Assembly (NCBI RefSeq): GCF_030848805.1
Contig: NC_092365.1
Location: 17,041,049-17,105,048, forward strand
DNA length: 64,000 bases
Origin: Temnothorax longispinosus
Lineage: Eukaryota; Arthropoda; Insecta; Hymenoptera; Formicidae
Direction: 5' to 3'
The notes below the pieces were generated by a model, which saw nothing but the letters and a program-made list of their open reading frames with translations, searched no databases and was not told the origin of the DNA. Of this stretch, positions 14,012 to 26,732 are shown in pieces (positions within the stretch are counted from its first letter, which is position 1; each line of letters begins with the position of its first letter). The translations under genes were made by a program, and so were the position numbers.

Positions 14012-14323
14012 ATGGAATTATTTTCACGCGCGCCAAACCGGACTTTAATTTGCGATAGTGACTGCCACAAGCTCAAAGGGATGCCGACCCTCTCTCTTTC
14101 CCTCTTCTACACGACCAGCTCAATTTAATTAATGCTCGTTGCATAGCCGGCGCGGGACTCGCGCTGTACAACGAGACACGCTTATCCTCTCGCGCGAATG
14201 ATTATAGAAAAGACCCTTGAGAGAACGCGCTTGTGAATGTGTGCAGATTTACGTAGATATAATTGAAATTATGCGCGACCGAGAATTACATTTTTATAAT
14301 AACAATGTAACGCCGTTTAACAT

Positions 14324-14342
14324 ATGAGACGTCTCGTCTCAT
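14324..14342. repeat. Short perfect dyad (8-bp arms)
   Basis: ATGAGACG and CGTCTCAT flank a 3-base loop. Many dyads of this size are expected by chance in 64 kb, so it is recorded only as a feature of the sequence. Confidence 0.6.
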
Positions 14343-16891
14343 TATCTTTCTGTAAGTTTTTAACCCTCAGACGCGCACGCTGCACTTTTTTTCACGAAGG
14401 TCTTGAATTATTTCCAGTTATTTTCCAGAATCGAGTGCGTGAAAACATTATAAGCCTTTTTAATAGTTGAATTTAATAAGAAATGAATAATTTGATTGCT
14501 TATTAAGAAATGTCTTCTATAATTTATTCGATATTCTTTTGGCAACCACGATAAGAGAATTTCTTTGCGCTGGAAAACGTACGTTTACATTAATATTATT
14601 GATGCAGGGAATTGTTTTAAATTATTGATCTAACAAATTTTTATTGATATATAAACTAGGTTATTGATATAAATTTAGTATAACGCATGCTTTGCCAAAA
14701 TACATTACAAGAGAGTTTCTTTAGTAATTTGATGAATATGGAGATCCGCTGTTATCGTCATTGATATGTTGTTATCAGGAGAATGGGTAGATCGCCCCAG
14801 ACAAATTGGCCACTCAAATCCTCTGAGGACTCACATCCCTTACTATCCATCCTTGCTCCACCGGCTGTCACGATAAAGACTTGATCCATGCGTTCGTACA
14901 TGTGCGACTCACGTATACTTCAGCCGTCAATTTGACACTGTCTTACGTAAATCTATGCATATACTTGTCGTATGTATTGTACTATAAAATATATATCGAA
15001 AAATCTCCGGCTTATATGTATATCTATATATAAAACAAATTTTGCTGCTCGAAATAAAACATCTGCTACGACAGATTTTATTTTATTTTCGATTAGAGTC
15101 ACTACTGATCATGTATTAACTGAGGCATATTTCTTACAAATATAATATTAACTATAATATTATTTAAATTTTATTCTAGAAATTGATTTTTGACTAAACT
15201 TGTATGAGTGATATTATAAATCTTCGAGATTTGAATTTATTCAAATGCGACGATCAGAATCGTAATCTATTTTTACGGGCATAAACGTAGAGTAGCAAAG
15301 TAGGTGCGTACTTTCTTTCACGCGATCGAAGCATTCATAACACGAGGCGCTTTAGGCAAATGGCGAAGTTATCTCGATAGGCAAACTCGACGTGGAGGGT
15401 CGGAGGGATATGGGGCGACTCCGGCATTCAAGAATTTAAATATCTTCGAATTCGGTCATCCGCCTCTCGCTTCCCGCGTCGCTTTATATCCCCCTCGATC
15501 TTATATCTCTCCTCGTTAAATGGGCTCGTTTATGATACCTCAGTTACATTTGGCATGCATGTGGCCATTTCTAAGCAGCGCTTTCTATACCTACGATCTA
15601 TTCTACGGGGTCATTTCGTTACATCGCGCTTAAGTGCACCTGTTATGGCTTTTGCTTTACACGCCACTAAAACGTTCGGGAATATAAGCTATTGTGAGAG
15701 AAGGAAAGAGGCGGAAAGATAAAAATTAATTAAGTTTTTTAAGTCAAAGTAATTAATTTCTTTAGAAACAGTTTACATAAATTTTGAAGATATAATACAT
15801 TTAATGATTTTCGTCGTTATTATCAATAAAAATGTCTGCAATCAAGTTTTAATGTTAAAATCTGTGTGAAAAATCTTGATATTCTAACAATTTTGTAATA
15901 TTCTTGATAATCAATAATCTTTTCTAGTTGTAGCAAACATTTATTAATTAATGTTATTATTAGGTGATTAAACTTACTATTAGGTATGTACATTAGAAAT
16001 TTAGGTTTAATTTTATTTTTCGATCACACATATACAGAATGAAAACTTTGTGGGTAAACACTTTAAGATAAATAAATGATTTCTGCTGCGAGTCGGTTGG
16101 AGGCAGAAAAAATGATGGAGAAAGTTCGTAAAAAGAGAGAAGGTAAAAAAAAGCTACTTCAACGGATGGCTCCGAGCCGTGGTAAGCAAGGTTGACAGAC
16201 GGAATCTTTAACGAAACTTCTTTCGCTCTCGAAAGAGATCCACTCGTAAACAGTCTGACGTGGCTTAACGTGTGTACTGATCCGCTTTAGAGAACGTAAG
16301 TTCTACCTAATTTCTCTTCGACGTTTGAGGGCATTAAAAGAATGCGGTAAAATAATTTTTCCTTTCTCTCTCTCTTTCTCCGCGTGCATCTTACGAATTT
16401 TTCTTCTAACTGACCGTAGTGAAAAGTGCGTCATTGAGTAGCGTTATCGAGAAAATGTCAGCTACGAAAGATAGGAATTAGATAGTTTTCGACGATGCCA
16501 GTTTATCACGGCATTCAAATACAATGTTGGTGCACGCGATTTGATTACAATATTGTACTTTCGGGGATTTTTCGCAAATTTGCACATCGGCATCGGTGAG
16601 AAATGCAGAACGGAATTGCGCCCTCGAAGCTCTCGTTAGTCGCTTTCGAATGAACACATTCGCGAGCAATTTCGGGGAGTAGGAAAATCCACTTTTCTCC
16701 GAGTTTTACAGGGATTTTGCGCGGCTGGCAACTGTTTAAGGAAATAAGGAAGCGCCGGCGAGAAAGAAAGGACGAGGAAAAAGACCCAGGGAGAGAAAAC
16801 CCAGACTCATTTAAATGTACGATACCCTTCGCCTCTTATCGCATTATGGTAAATACAGGGTGTACTTTTCTTTCTTCGTTGGCACGAGGAA

Positions 16892-16919
16892 GGGGGAGGG
16901 GGTGGGCAAGCGGGGAGGG
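16892..16919 (+). other. Canonical G-quadruplex motif, five G-runs
   Basis: Runs of 5, 5, 3, 4 and 3 G are separated by 1, 1, 5 and 1 bases, fitting G3+N1-7 with a spare run. It lies on the sense strand of the host gene, so it could form in the nascent RNA as well as in the DNA. No function is implied. Confidence 0.6.
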
Positions 16920-17077
16920 AAGACGAAACGAGGGGAGAAACGGCTGCATCGCTGATTGCAAATTGACTTCGCTACCGAAATAATACCGGCGGCCGCGCGT
17001 TACTTGCAATTCTTATTGCGCGAAGTTCGTTACGGATTTCCTCCGCCTCTCCTATCTCCGTCTCTCTTTGTGCAAAC

Positions 17078-17135
17078 ATACACACACGCGTGCCCGTGCG
17101 CGCGCACACAAGTGCATGCACATACATACGTGTTT
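17078..17135. repeat. Alternating purine-pyrimidine (CA/CG/TG) tract
   Basis: Imperfect ACAC, CGCG and TGCATGCACATAC alternation over about 60 bp, a Z-DNA-prone composition. It lies just downstream of the G-quadruplex motif in the same CpG-rich block. Confidence 0.6.
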
Positions 17136-18598
17136 CATTCACCTGCCGCCCATGCACGTGTATGTACGCGGCTAACGGGCTGTGGGGTATCCCGCACGAT
17201 TTACTTCCCCAATTTGCTGGTTTGGTGGGAGCTCTATCATCTCGTTGCGCGCCACTCGTTTTTCCGATCTCTCCACTGTTTTTTCTCTCTCGTTTCCCCT
17301 TCCTCCGTCGTTGCCGTCGGTACAGAAATGCGGGTCGCCCGATAAAATTGCTTCATCAACGCGATCGCCGTCGCGTGCGCGCGTGCGTTTAATTACCGAA
17401 ATGCCATTTGCGCGCCCCGAGGTGCGAAAAATGTTATTATACGTAGCACTCGTTAGCGATTGGCGACGATATCATTGAACGCCTTCGGTCGGCTTTCATA
17501 TAGGCGATCGATACAAGGCCGCAACTCTCTGAAAGTGTAATTCAGACGTCGCGTCGTCTGGAGAGCTCATTCAATGAATGCTTAACGCGTGACTCAATTA
17601 TGCATATACTGCGATCGCGTAAATTCTAAACTTTTGCAAACTCGTAAGAGTATTATTTTCGAGAAACGATCCAATATTAACAATAGTATCGTTATAACTT
17701 TTTCATTTTTTTATTAGAAAGAATTTGAGAGAAATAGAATTCTTGCAAATATATCGGAATATATTGGAACGGCGTTAAAAAATATTGATATACATATATT
17801 ACTATGCGCATGCATTTTTTGCGTTAAAAATTGGGCGAAAGAAGCGGCCGATAACTGTCGACGCTAACGTCGCGAAGAAATATTATACCCAGCGTTGTCC
17901 ATTTCGAGGTATGTACAGCGCTCGTGCAGAATCTGAATACGTTTCACGGTCGCTCGAGCTCGAAAATTGGCTCCGTGAGTTCTGTCGGCGCGAAATCCGA
18001 CGGCGCGTAGACGTCGGAGGACGTTAAAAGGCGCTTTTAGCCCCTGCGCGCTGTGCGAACTAACGAGCCACCCCTTCGCGAGAGAGAAGAACAGTCGTTC
18101 GGGGGGAAGCTGGCGTCGCGCAGCCTCGGAAATTGTGTCGCTGCATCGACGCGAAAATGTTTAATCGACAATCACGGCTCGATTGTCGTCCGTCCTACGA
18201 AACCGCCTTAATTGCGGCGCGTTAATTATAACGGTATGATTATTGGACCATGAACGTGATTACCGGCGCGCGCGTGTCTGCGATGATTAGCTCTCTGCTT
18301 TTGTGAGGGTGAGTCGGATCGGAAATTGCCTCGTACCCAAAATCCGGACATTACGACTGAAAAAGATACTAAGTTTACGATGAGCTAACTATGGATGTAA
18401 TAATCGATCGATTTAATTGAAGCCTTATCTTATAATCCCATTCATCCATTCGTACACATAAAACAGACCATCAATCAAATGATTGTTGCCGAACGGTCGG
18501 TTTTTACGTGATCTTAGCTACATACATACTCTCTAGATTAGATACACACTATATTCATACAAGAAGCGAAGGACCATGGCGTGTATTTTCGCCGTGCT

Positions 18599-18710
18599 GT
18601 AAACTTGGGCAAGATGGCCATACAGGAAAGATGGCCAACCCATGTTCATTCGATGTTTCATGACGAGCTAGATTGAAAGAACATATGTTGGCCATCTTAC
18701 CCGAGTTTAC
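18599..18710. repeat. 22-bp inverted repeat with a competing second left arm
   Basis: The left arm 18599-18620 and right arm 18689-18710 pair over 22 positions with one C/A mismatch and one G-U wobble (as RNA read from the + strand). The spacer is 68 bases. Inside the spacer a second left arm, at 18630-18647, can pair with the same right side: GATGGCCAAC with GTTGGCCATC, then after a 2-base mismatch ATGTTC with GAACAT (18679-18684). TTTCA/TGAAA can extend it inward. The word AAGATGGCCA is thus duplicated at 18611-18620 and 18628-18637, giving two mutually exclusive folds. Candidates are an unannotated microRNA-like precursor, a young MITE-type inverted repeat, or a structured intronic element. 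I recognise no known insect microRNA in either arm. Confidence 0.55.
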
Positions 18711-18900
18711 CTTATAAATAACGGTTGCCTTAACCGTACGAGGATTAATTAAGAACAAACTTGCTCGCGTGATGAAGAAGACCGCCGTAAAGACAGAGGC
18801 CACTGGGAATCGACGGAATAGTCAAGAAGCATTTCTATTAGGAGATTTCGTGGTTGCTATGATGGGGATGTGCGAAGGGGTGCTAAGTTTAAATTTTAGA

Positions 18901-18919
18901 GAAAGAGAGAGAGAGAGAT
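18901..18919. repeat. Short (GA)n tract
   Basis: About nine GA units with one AA interruption. A simple repeat. Confidence 0.8.
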
Positions 18920-21900
18920 ACCGGGGGTACGACTAAGATAATGGCGCCGGGTTACGCCGCACAAAGGTGGAGAGGATGCCCAGGCCGAGTGCACCCGGCC
19001 GGGGTCGGACTCGTAACGCGACACTTGTGCGCTACGGCTTAAGTTTCGTAATACCACTTTCGGGCGACTGCGATACAGAAGATACGACCGCCACCAACGG
19101 CCGAGGGGAGGCCGCGGGAGACTTAATACAATTTGCATATCCTCGGCTATACGCCACGCCCTCGGCGATCTTTGCGATGTTCGCGAATTCGCGTCCAGGA
19201 TAGTCCTTCCGCTACCTTTTAGCTCGCCTGATATCGGCTGCTCGAGAATGACACGTGCGGAAAAATGTGCGAACGCTAATAAAACGGGCTTTAAACTTGG
19301 CGCACGAGCGCTGTTGATTCAAGAGCCGGTAAAGCGCTTTCGTGCCGCATGTCCTTCGATGTTTAATTAAGTTTCGAGGAGAGTTTAGAGGATGAATACG
19401 TGGTGTACATCGCACGCGATGCAATTGCTTCGACGCGAGAAGCAAGAAGGAGAAGCTTTTAGGAGATTAAGTACTAATTTTAGGAGAATATTTTTAAATA
19501 CTTGTATAAGTAGAAATGTATTTTATAAATGTTAAAAATTGCACACCCCTTTGAATGCGCGCTGTTTTCAATTGTGAAGGTTCGTTATGAAATCGTGTAG
19601 ATGTCGGTCATTTTACGAACGCACTGTCAAGCACAGAAATCCTTTTACAATCTTCTGCATTTAATCGACGGAAAGAACGTATCCCCTAATTCGCAACCGG
19701 CTTGCCGAATACCGAGTTTTCATTAATTATTCTCGGGTCCCCGTTGAATCGATGATTACATCGAATTCCGCGAATTCGCGCAAATACGCCGGGGATCGGC
19801 GCGACGAGTAATTACGAGCGCGAATAAACGCGAGAGAAGCCGGCGTCGCTTATAATTAAACGCATTCCTCTCCTTTTTTTTCGGTTTTCTTTCATAGCGG
19901 GATAAAATTTGCAAGAACTCGGATATCACCGGAGAGTGCGTTCGCATTCGCGTTTTGCATTCACGCGCGCAATTTCGATACCGAACGCTATTTTGGCTGA
20001 TCCACGCGATAAACGAGCACGTTTATATCTACCCGTAAAATAAGCGGTGGTTCTATTTACCGAACATTGAAATATGATGCTTTTAATGAAATTATATCCA
20101 CCAGAGGGGCGGCTGAAAACTAAGCGATCGTCGGATAGACGTGCATTTGTAGTTACCGTACACCAATTTTGTGCGCTCTTGAGTAGCATCGTTTTGCAAT
20201 TATTATTATTCCAATTTGTGTCATTAGTACGCATGTAAAACTCAGCTAAAAAATGTTTTTTTTTACGTGCACAGGTACTATTATTTTACAATTATTTTTG
20301 AGCAGTTAAACGACTATATCTTCTTCCCAATTTCTCTCCTCCGAATATTTTTTAGAAAATATTCTATCATTCAACTTTTGACACATTTACATATACGATG
20401 GTGCAACGTGTCGAACTCGCGCGAGACTTTCGCCGCGATACGAAAATCGAGCATTAAAAACGCTCCAACCCCGATACCGGCGCCGAATTTTAGCACGCTG
20501 GGAAGATACGCGAACGCCGAGGGATTAACCGATCGAGCGGTCGAGCTATCAGAATCGGTGATACGAAAAGCCGGGGATCTCCATCAAACTGATAACGCAT
20601 ATTCGCGTAATGCGTCGACAGCGCGGGACGGGCAGGAACGCGAGGGGACCAGGGGGGATGCGAAAGGCTCGGGAGATGGGTGCTGCAAGGTAAACGATAT
20701 TTACGTGGCTGGAAGATCGATAGCAATTTAGCCACCCTTTGCCGTTCTGAACGAACACCTCCCGGCAGCGACGGCGGTGGTGCACAGCCGCATCATCCCC
20801 CGTCCTTCCTCACCCGCCCCGTCGTTACGCAGGTACGTCCACCATCACCGCCGCCGCTTCCTTCCTCTTGCTTCCAAGCCTTCCACTTTCGTCCGTCTTC
20901 CTCCCGCATCCCCGTAACATGGCCTAGTCAGTACTCATCCATATACATCGAGAAAATTAATATCTGGGCTTCGTCGGGTTCGTTCGCGCGCACTGTGAAT
21001 AAACTCGGTTGCGCCGCTCGGGTTTCCAACCCCTCCGTCTAAAGCCCTTATTCTCGTTCTTCCCTCTCGTTTCCCTTTCTCGCGCCGCGCAGCTTCCTCT
21101 CCTCGCTCCGTCGCGCCACTTTTTCGCCGCGCGCGAATATGGCTCTTACTCCCGACTGCAGTAACGTCGTTTAGTGCCAGCTTCGGTTAAATAAATTTCT
21201 TTGTTATTTCCGTGTCCTATGAAATAGCGACGTTGCGGGAAACTTTTTTATAGCACATAACGTTACATGTGGCTATCTTCCTCGGCATTTACAAGTAACT
21301 TGAGTTAATCATGAGAATTGCTCCAGGCGTTGTATATTGCACGTTAACTGTGGAATGTATTTATAATGAATACTACTTTGATACGAGCAATAGCGAGCGC
21401 TGGGTTGATGTTAATAATAATAGCAAAGAGAGAATTGCATTTTTCTTTTATTGCTGTATTCTCCCGAAAGATGTTGCGCAGCCGACATTTTCCATTACGT
21501 ATCGCGTAATCCTTCCTTTATTACTTGCAGAAGGCTTAATACTCTCGTTCTGTGAAGATAAATGTATCACCACGATGATTAATACGTGTGCAAAAGGGAA
21601 CAAAAATTTAATTCGAAACTGTAACGTGAGCTTGTACATTGCATGTAGCTTCATGCACGTTTCTGAAGATCATATTGACGTACTACATATTTATTTTGAT
21701 TAATCGCATTTTAGCACACATTATTTGAAAGTTGAAAAATATGCCGCATCAGTATCTATAATTAAAAATTGTCGCGCGGTTTTCGAATCTCAAAAAAAAG
21801 TTTGAAATTTTTCAATTTGTGTATTTTAGAGGGAATACACGCGAGACTTTTAATGTAATAATTTATATCGATATCCGATCCTTCGCCACGTCATGTATTT

Positions 21901-23297
21901 TTTACAAGCACGGATTACGTTACCCTTATTCGTCATTCCGCCGCACGTCGACGTTGTAACCAGGGGGTAACGTCCGGCGTAGCCGCGCGCACGCCGCTTA
22001 TATTTACATATTTAACTAACCTAACGGCGCGAGCATTAACGCAAACACAGACGGATAATCCGGAATATATTAATCCGCGGCGGGCGCATACCATCGCTTT
22101 GAATTAACGCGAATATTCCTGTGTAAGCCCCCGCACGCGCAGCAACGTCGAATCGGACGAGTGCACCACCTCGCATGCATATTGCAGGTATGTTAATGCG
22201 CTTTCTCTCCCGCTGTCTCGTTTCCCTCGGTCTCGGTGGCATAGCCGTTCCCCGCGATGCAGTCGGATGCGCACTTTAACGACGTAAGTGGAGAACGAGG
22301 GAGCGGAAACGACGAGGCGCGCGACGCGACGCGGCCGAACGTGCTATCGGAATGTCCTCATTGTCTCTCTCCGAGCGAGTTAATCTGTCTCCTGGGGGAG
22401 CGCGAAATGCACCGCGGGAACAAATCGTTTTAATGCAGGGACAAACGAGTGGCGCTTTGGACTTTGGACGCAATAAATGCAGGTCCTTATCGACCTGCTC
22501 TCGTGTAATGGCGAGATCCATTTTTGCATTTCAGACATGTATATTTCTGTGAAAGAGAATGTTTTGTCCAAAAATTGCTTTATCTCTTTGAAGCTTAACA
22601 ATAAACAAACAATTGCGTACAGTATTATTACAGCGTCGCTCTGTTATTATGCAACACTATTATACCGGGGTTAATGCGTGTCAATATTATTACTGACGTG
22701 TACAAAATAACCATCGGTGTAAAGCTCGAATCTGGTTGGTTTCAGCAGAGAAAACAATATTTGCCCGCAACACTAACTAATTGTTATCGGTGTTCTATTA
22801 ACTACAACGTTCAATTGACTGATATCTGGGAGAATGCGATTTCGCGTTATTATTGAGGCTTATTAGGACATATATTGATAGCTTCTGGACAATGTTACTC
22901 ACGCGGATCAACGTCCGCGCCGCGTTGTCCATCGATATTCGCGATATATATATTTTCCGCGAGTCTCGAGATGTGTAAGCCCGATGATGAGAGGACGGGT
23001 CGAAAGCCACGGACGACGGAGCTTCCGTAAGCCGCTTTCGCCCGTATCCTCGGAGGGATTTAAGTCCCGACTCGTGCAGATCAAATTGTCGTCAAATATT
23101 TACGGGGACGGAGCCATTCGTCGTATATGCAGCGCGCTTCGAGTGTGTCGTTACGTCGCCGCACTTTGCCACGTCGCGTCGGCACGAATCGGACGAAGGA
23201 GGAATCGACGCGGATGAAGACGCCGGCGACGCGGACGCCGCACTCCGTTTGCGCCGTCACGCGCCCGCGGAACGCGCTCTTTGAATTTTAATAAGTC

Positions 23298-23396
23298 GTA
23301 AAATCGTGGCGATTTCTAACCCGGGTTTAGTTCGATTCCTCATCGAACCAAATAGGAAACGCTTATCTTTTTATCGATTTCGATAAACGATTTTAC
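23298..23396. other. Nested dyad region, branched-structure candidate
   Basis: An outer 9-bp perfect pair (GTAAAATCG 23298-23306 with CGATTTTAC 23388-23396) encloses several internal dyads. AACCCGGGTT is a 10-bp palindrome within 23316-23330. GTTCGAT/ATCGAAC is a 7-bp stem with a 5-base loop at 23330-23348. TTTATCGA/TCGATAAA has 8-bp arms around 2 bases at 23370-23387, directly abutting the outer right arm. AAATCG-TGG-CGATTT at 23301-23315 competes with the outer left arm. Arm lengths and spacing do not fit a tRNA. It could be a structured RNA or a cluster of dyad protein-binding sites, or it could be chance. Confidence 0.35.
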
Positions 23397-24387
23397 CAAG
23401 TCGTTTTTGTAAATTTTTTTTAGATAGAAGTATTCTTTGCTTTTATCTTATTCTTCATAGTGAATACAGTACGTTCGCATAAACTTCGCTATAAATGAAG
23501 ATTTATTCACAAGTTTTATCTGTATTTTGATAAAGAAGCTTTCTCACTTATTGTTTTTTTTTCTTTTTTTTAGAAAGTTTGTGAATTTTCTTTTATAAGT
23601 CATATTGATTGAAAATCTAAATGTTGTTATTGTTATTTTTAATAATTATTGGTCCTCCTGCGTGATCCGATGTTGTTTCGGTCGGGGAATGTCATTAACG
23701 AAACGTAATACACTTAAGTGGGCTAGTATCCTAAAATGCACAAAGTTTGGCGCATAGCCGTTCTCGTTGTATCACGGAAACCATCCGGAGCCTCGAGAGA
23801 TCTTCACTGTCTGCGAGATCTTTCAAGTGTGCTTCAGCGTTGTTGCCGTTTAGTGGCGAGATATGCGAAAGATATGCAAGCCGCGCTGCTCTTGTGCAGC
23901 TGAGAAATTCTCGTTTAACCCGTAGCAAGTAATTTTGTCGCGCGTTGATAGTTGAATAAAAATGCGGTCAATGGATATCTTGAATTTAGGTATGCACACA
24001 CATTTCTACGAGGCTTGTTCTTAAGTTGTAATTTCTCTAAACGTTTCTATATAGGTAACGTTACTTTTAAAAATATATATATTATGAAAATATATATTGT
24101 GAGAAAAGAAATAGAAATATGTCTATTAACAGATAATATCCGCAAAAGGATTGGTGACAATAATTTTGAGTGCTACGTAGGAACACAACTCATTTATAGA
24201 GAGTTATTTTTGCGGTACGCACTTTTAGCACACGAAGAATCTTATTCGTTTGTCAACGCAGGTCACCTGTCAAATTTTATTTTACATTTAGATTTATAAA
24301 TAAAATCAATTAACTTTAGGATACAAATCTATTGCTGATGCGAGACATAATACTAATTAATAATACTACTTAATATTTTATGTTCAG

Positions 24388-24525
24388 GAAATGGGAACTT
24401 AGAATTGTTCGATAGTGAGAGCGGGCCGGACCTCACGCTATCACCTCAAACCTTCACGTCAACGGCGGAGGCCTTCATCAATGACAATAGCGACAGCCTC
24501 GGAGTTCCAGGAGACAACGATACCG
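24388..24525 (+). CDS. Internal coding exon B: acidic 46-residue segment, symmetric phase 1-1, GC splice donor
   Basis: The acceptor is TTATGTTCAG, with CTAAT/TTAAT branch-like motifs upstream. The exon is 138 bp and enters and leaves in phase 1, completing a Gly codon begun by exon A. The peptide of 46 residues has nine Asp/Glu and no Lys or Arg. It is rich in Ser, Thr, Asn and Gly, with LELFDSESGPDL early and FINDNSDS later, and looks like a disordered acidic linker or activation-type segment. The donor is GCAAGT rather than GTAAGT. The nearest GT alternative, at 24530, would put the next exon in a frame starting with TAG. The GC donor is therefore the one consistent with exon C. Because the exon is symmetric, exon A can join directly to exon C in frame, so B could be a cassette. 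The function is unknown. Confidence 0.72.
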
Positions 24526-26544
24526 GCAAGTTATTTTTATTTAATTATCAATTAATTTTTATTCGAGATGAAAACATCGCGATATCTTGGAAAAAGTGGA
24601 ATTTTCGTTGAAAATAAACGAGCCTCCGTGATTGACTAACGACCGAAAGAGATTTTCGACGTACTAGAAATTATGCGTTAATGACGCTTTAATAATGACT
24701 ATTTTATTTAGTTTAACTCATGTCAGCCCGCGCTAATAACGAAATTTCGTAGCGCTTAGTACGTCACGTTGTCTATACAATCGAAATGCTTAATTTCTCA
24801 ATTTCGACTTAGGATAAGATGATGAATCATAAGATAACTGCGACAATGCAATTCGCCTGACAATGATTTTAACGCGCGACTTCCCGTAATTCGATTTAAT
24901 TCAATCTGCGAGAGTGCAAAACGTCGATGGGGGCGCCGAGTCGTTAAGCGCCGGAACACGGGACAATGCATTAACGTAATTGTTGCTCTCCTCGTCAGCG
25001 GCACGTAGGAACAGCGGTTATAACTAGTTCGAACAAGTCAGAAGGGGGAGGGAAAGCTGTTGTCGCGCGTGTGCCGCGGCACATATAATGCCTATTGTTT
25101 CCGACAAGTATAAGGGGCCACCGTCGGGACAGTCGTGCACAAGTGCAACGCGCACGCTTTGTTTCTTGGAGAAATGTTGAGGGACAATCAAGATCAGCCA
25201 GCCGGTGGGTGTAGCAGTAATTTCAATTATTACATTCTACTTCCTCCGGAGCGGAGATTAGTTATTAATTCGATGTACCTAAGTAGAATGAGGAATTCTA
25301 TAGAACAAAGTTTTTTGGTATTATAATATTTATTGAAAAATGTTATTATTAATATTGATTAAAAAACGCATTAATTTGAACATAAAATGGTATATCACTT
25401 CTCTCGTTCGGTCAAGTACATATTAGCGCAGATTTATTTATTTCTTTTAGAACAGCTGTACTAAATCAATCATCCTAGTTTTTAACGTATGCAGTGTTTT
25501 TAAGTTCTTGGCAAATTCGTTTAAATCGTCCATTTGCTTTACAAAGTGCGTCATACATTCGGTGTTTGATATTATATTCTAAACAGCAGCTTTCAGCAAA
25601 CGTATCCAATGAATCAGCTGTCCTATTTATAAAACGTGATGCAAAACATCGAAGCTTGCGACGTCATTAATATCATCGTGCATCTCCCACGCGAACTCGA
25701 ACGCAGGTTGAGCCAAAAGTCGTAATCAATACGCATCGAAATTATGTTTCGCACAAGTTGTTCGAGAGGTTATTACGTTTTCAGTATAGCGAAGATATCG
25801 TTAATTATATGCGAAGAATATCGGTTTGGTATATATCCGTCGATTTTGCAGCAAGAATGAATATTGGCGCATTGTGGTAGCGTGAGTCAGCTGATCGATG
25901 TCATTCAGCTCGTCTCGACGTGTGTGATTTCACGAGCCAAAAACGTTCTGATCATGAAACACGAGCCAATAAACACGCGCCTGACCGCGGTGCTCGCATC
26001 ACATTTCCGCAAGACACATCTCACTCGTGCTATGTTATCGAAACTGACACACTTCTTACTTGACTATCAAATGAAGATTTTTATAAACAATTTGTGATTA
26101 TATGTGAAACATAATTAAGAAAAACCTTCATCGAACTTTTAAAAGCGATTTTTTAAGGAAGTTGCAAAAATTTCATTGAATACTATACTTTTCGCAATCT
26201 TTGTGTTTCATGTATATCTTTGTGCGAATAAAGTTGTAGATAAAAATGTTATCAGGGATCTACTTAAAATTAGCCGAAGAATACGGAAATTAAATCCATA
26301 AATCTTAAAATTGATTCAGAATAGTTACGCAACTTCGTATAACGTTCTGATTTATTAAGTAAACTTTGGGCAAACCTTGCAAAAGAACTCGTGCAGTTCG
26401 AGCGCTTTTCATCTCGCTTTGCAGTTAGCATTCTCTCATTCCGTATATTTCGCGGCATAGGAAGTTCTCCTCCATCATTCTTTGGTTCTCGTATATGTTG
26501 AGTGAATTTATAGGGGAGTCGGTTTGCGACGGGCGGAACGTGCC

Positions 26545-26568
26545 AGAGAGAGAGAGAGAGAGAGAGAG
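26545..26568. repeat. (AG)n microsatellite
   Basis: Twelve uninterrupted AG units, followed by imperfect GTGAGAGACAGAGAAAGAGG. Confidence 0.95.
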
Positions 26569-26732
26569 TGAGAGACAGAGAAAGAGGAAGTCGACGCCGG
26601 ATTTTGCCGCCAAACTCCAAACGAGCGCGGTCGCCGGCAGGCTCTTCTTTGTGGCGCGTGCGTGTACGGATAGCACATAACTTTCGCGCGAGTGTAAGTT
26701 CGTTAGAACAATTTCGCGGCGAGTGGTTGTAC

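Larger units (their letters stand above)
2344..24387 (+). other. Intron between exons A and B (about 22.0 kb)
   Basis: The intron starts GTAACA and ends TTCAG. AT-rich blocks lie near 3120-3420, 5880-6500, 8200-8700, 10900-11230, 14430-14720, 15000-15280, 15720-16080 and 23400-23650. CpG-rich blocks lie near 4640-5230, 6600-7340, 8830-9970, 12770-13430, 13860-14220, 16880-17480, 17820-18330, 18900-19440, 20400-21170, 21880-22480 and 22900-23280. Repeats and structured segments inside it are listed separately. Small dyads seen but not listed separately include 3327-3344 (8-bp arms, CCGGTATT/AATACCGG), 7619-7641, 9507-9539 and 22479-22498. I see no second gene on either strand and no recognisable transposase or reverse transcriptase. 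Confidence 0.6.

Noticed and set aside
20267..20731. 154-codon + frame with a GTAAAC donor-like site near 20690
   Set aside because: Considered as an extra exon between A and B. No convincing acceptor was found, and exons A and B already agree in phase. Left out for lack of support.
23328..23350. GGTTCGA-like words suggesting a tRNA T-arm
   Set aside because: The arms do not assemble into tRNA-length acceptor, D and anticodon stems on either strand. Recorded as a dyad region instead.
24526..24531. GT donor at 24530 instead of the GC donor for exon B
   Set aside because: It would leave phase 2 and make the first full codon of exon C TAG. The GC donor alone gives an open joined frame.
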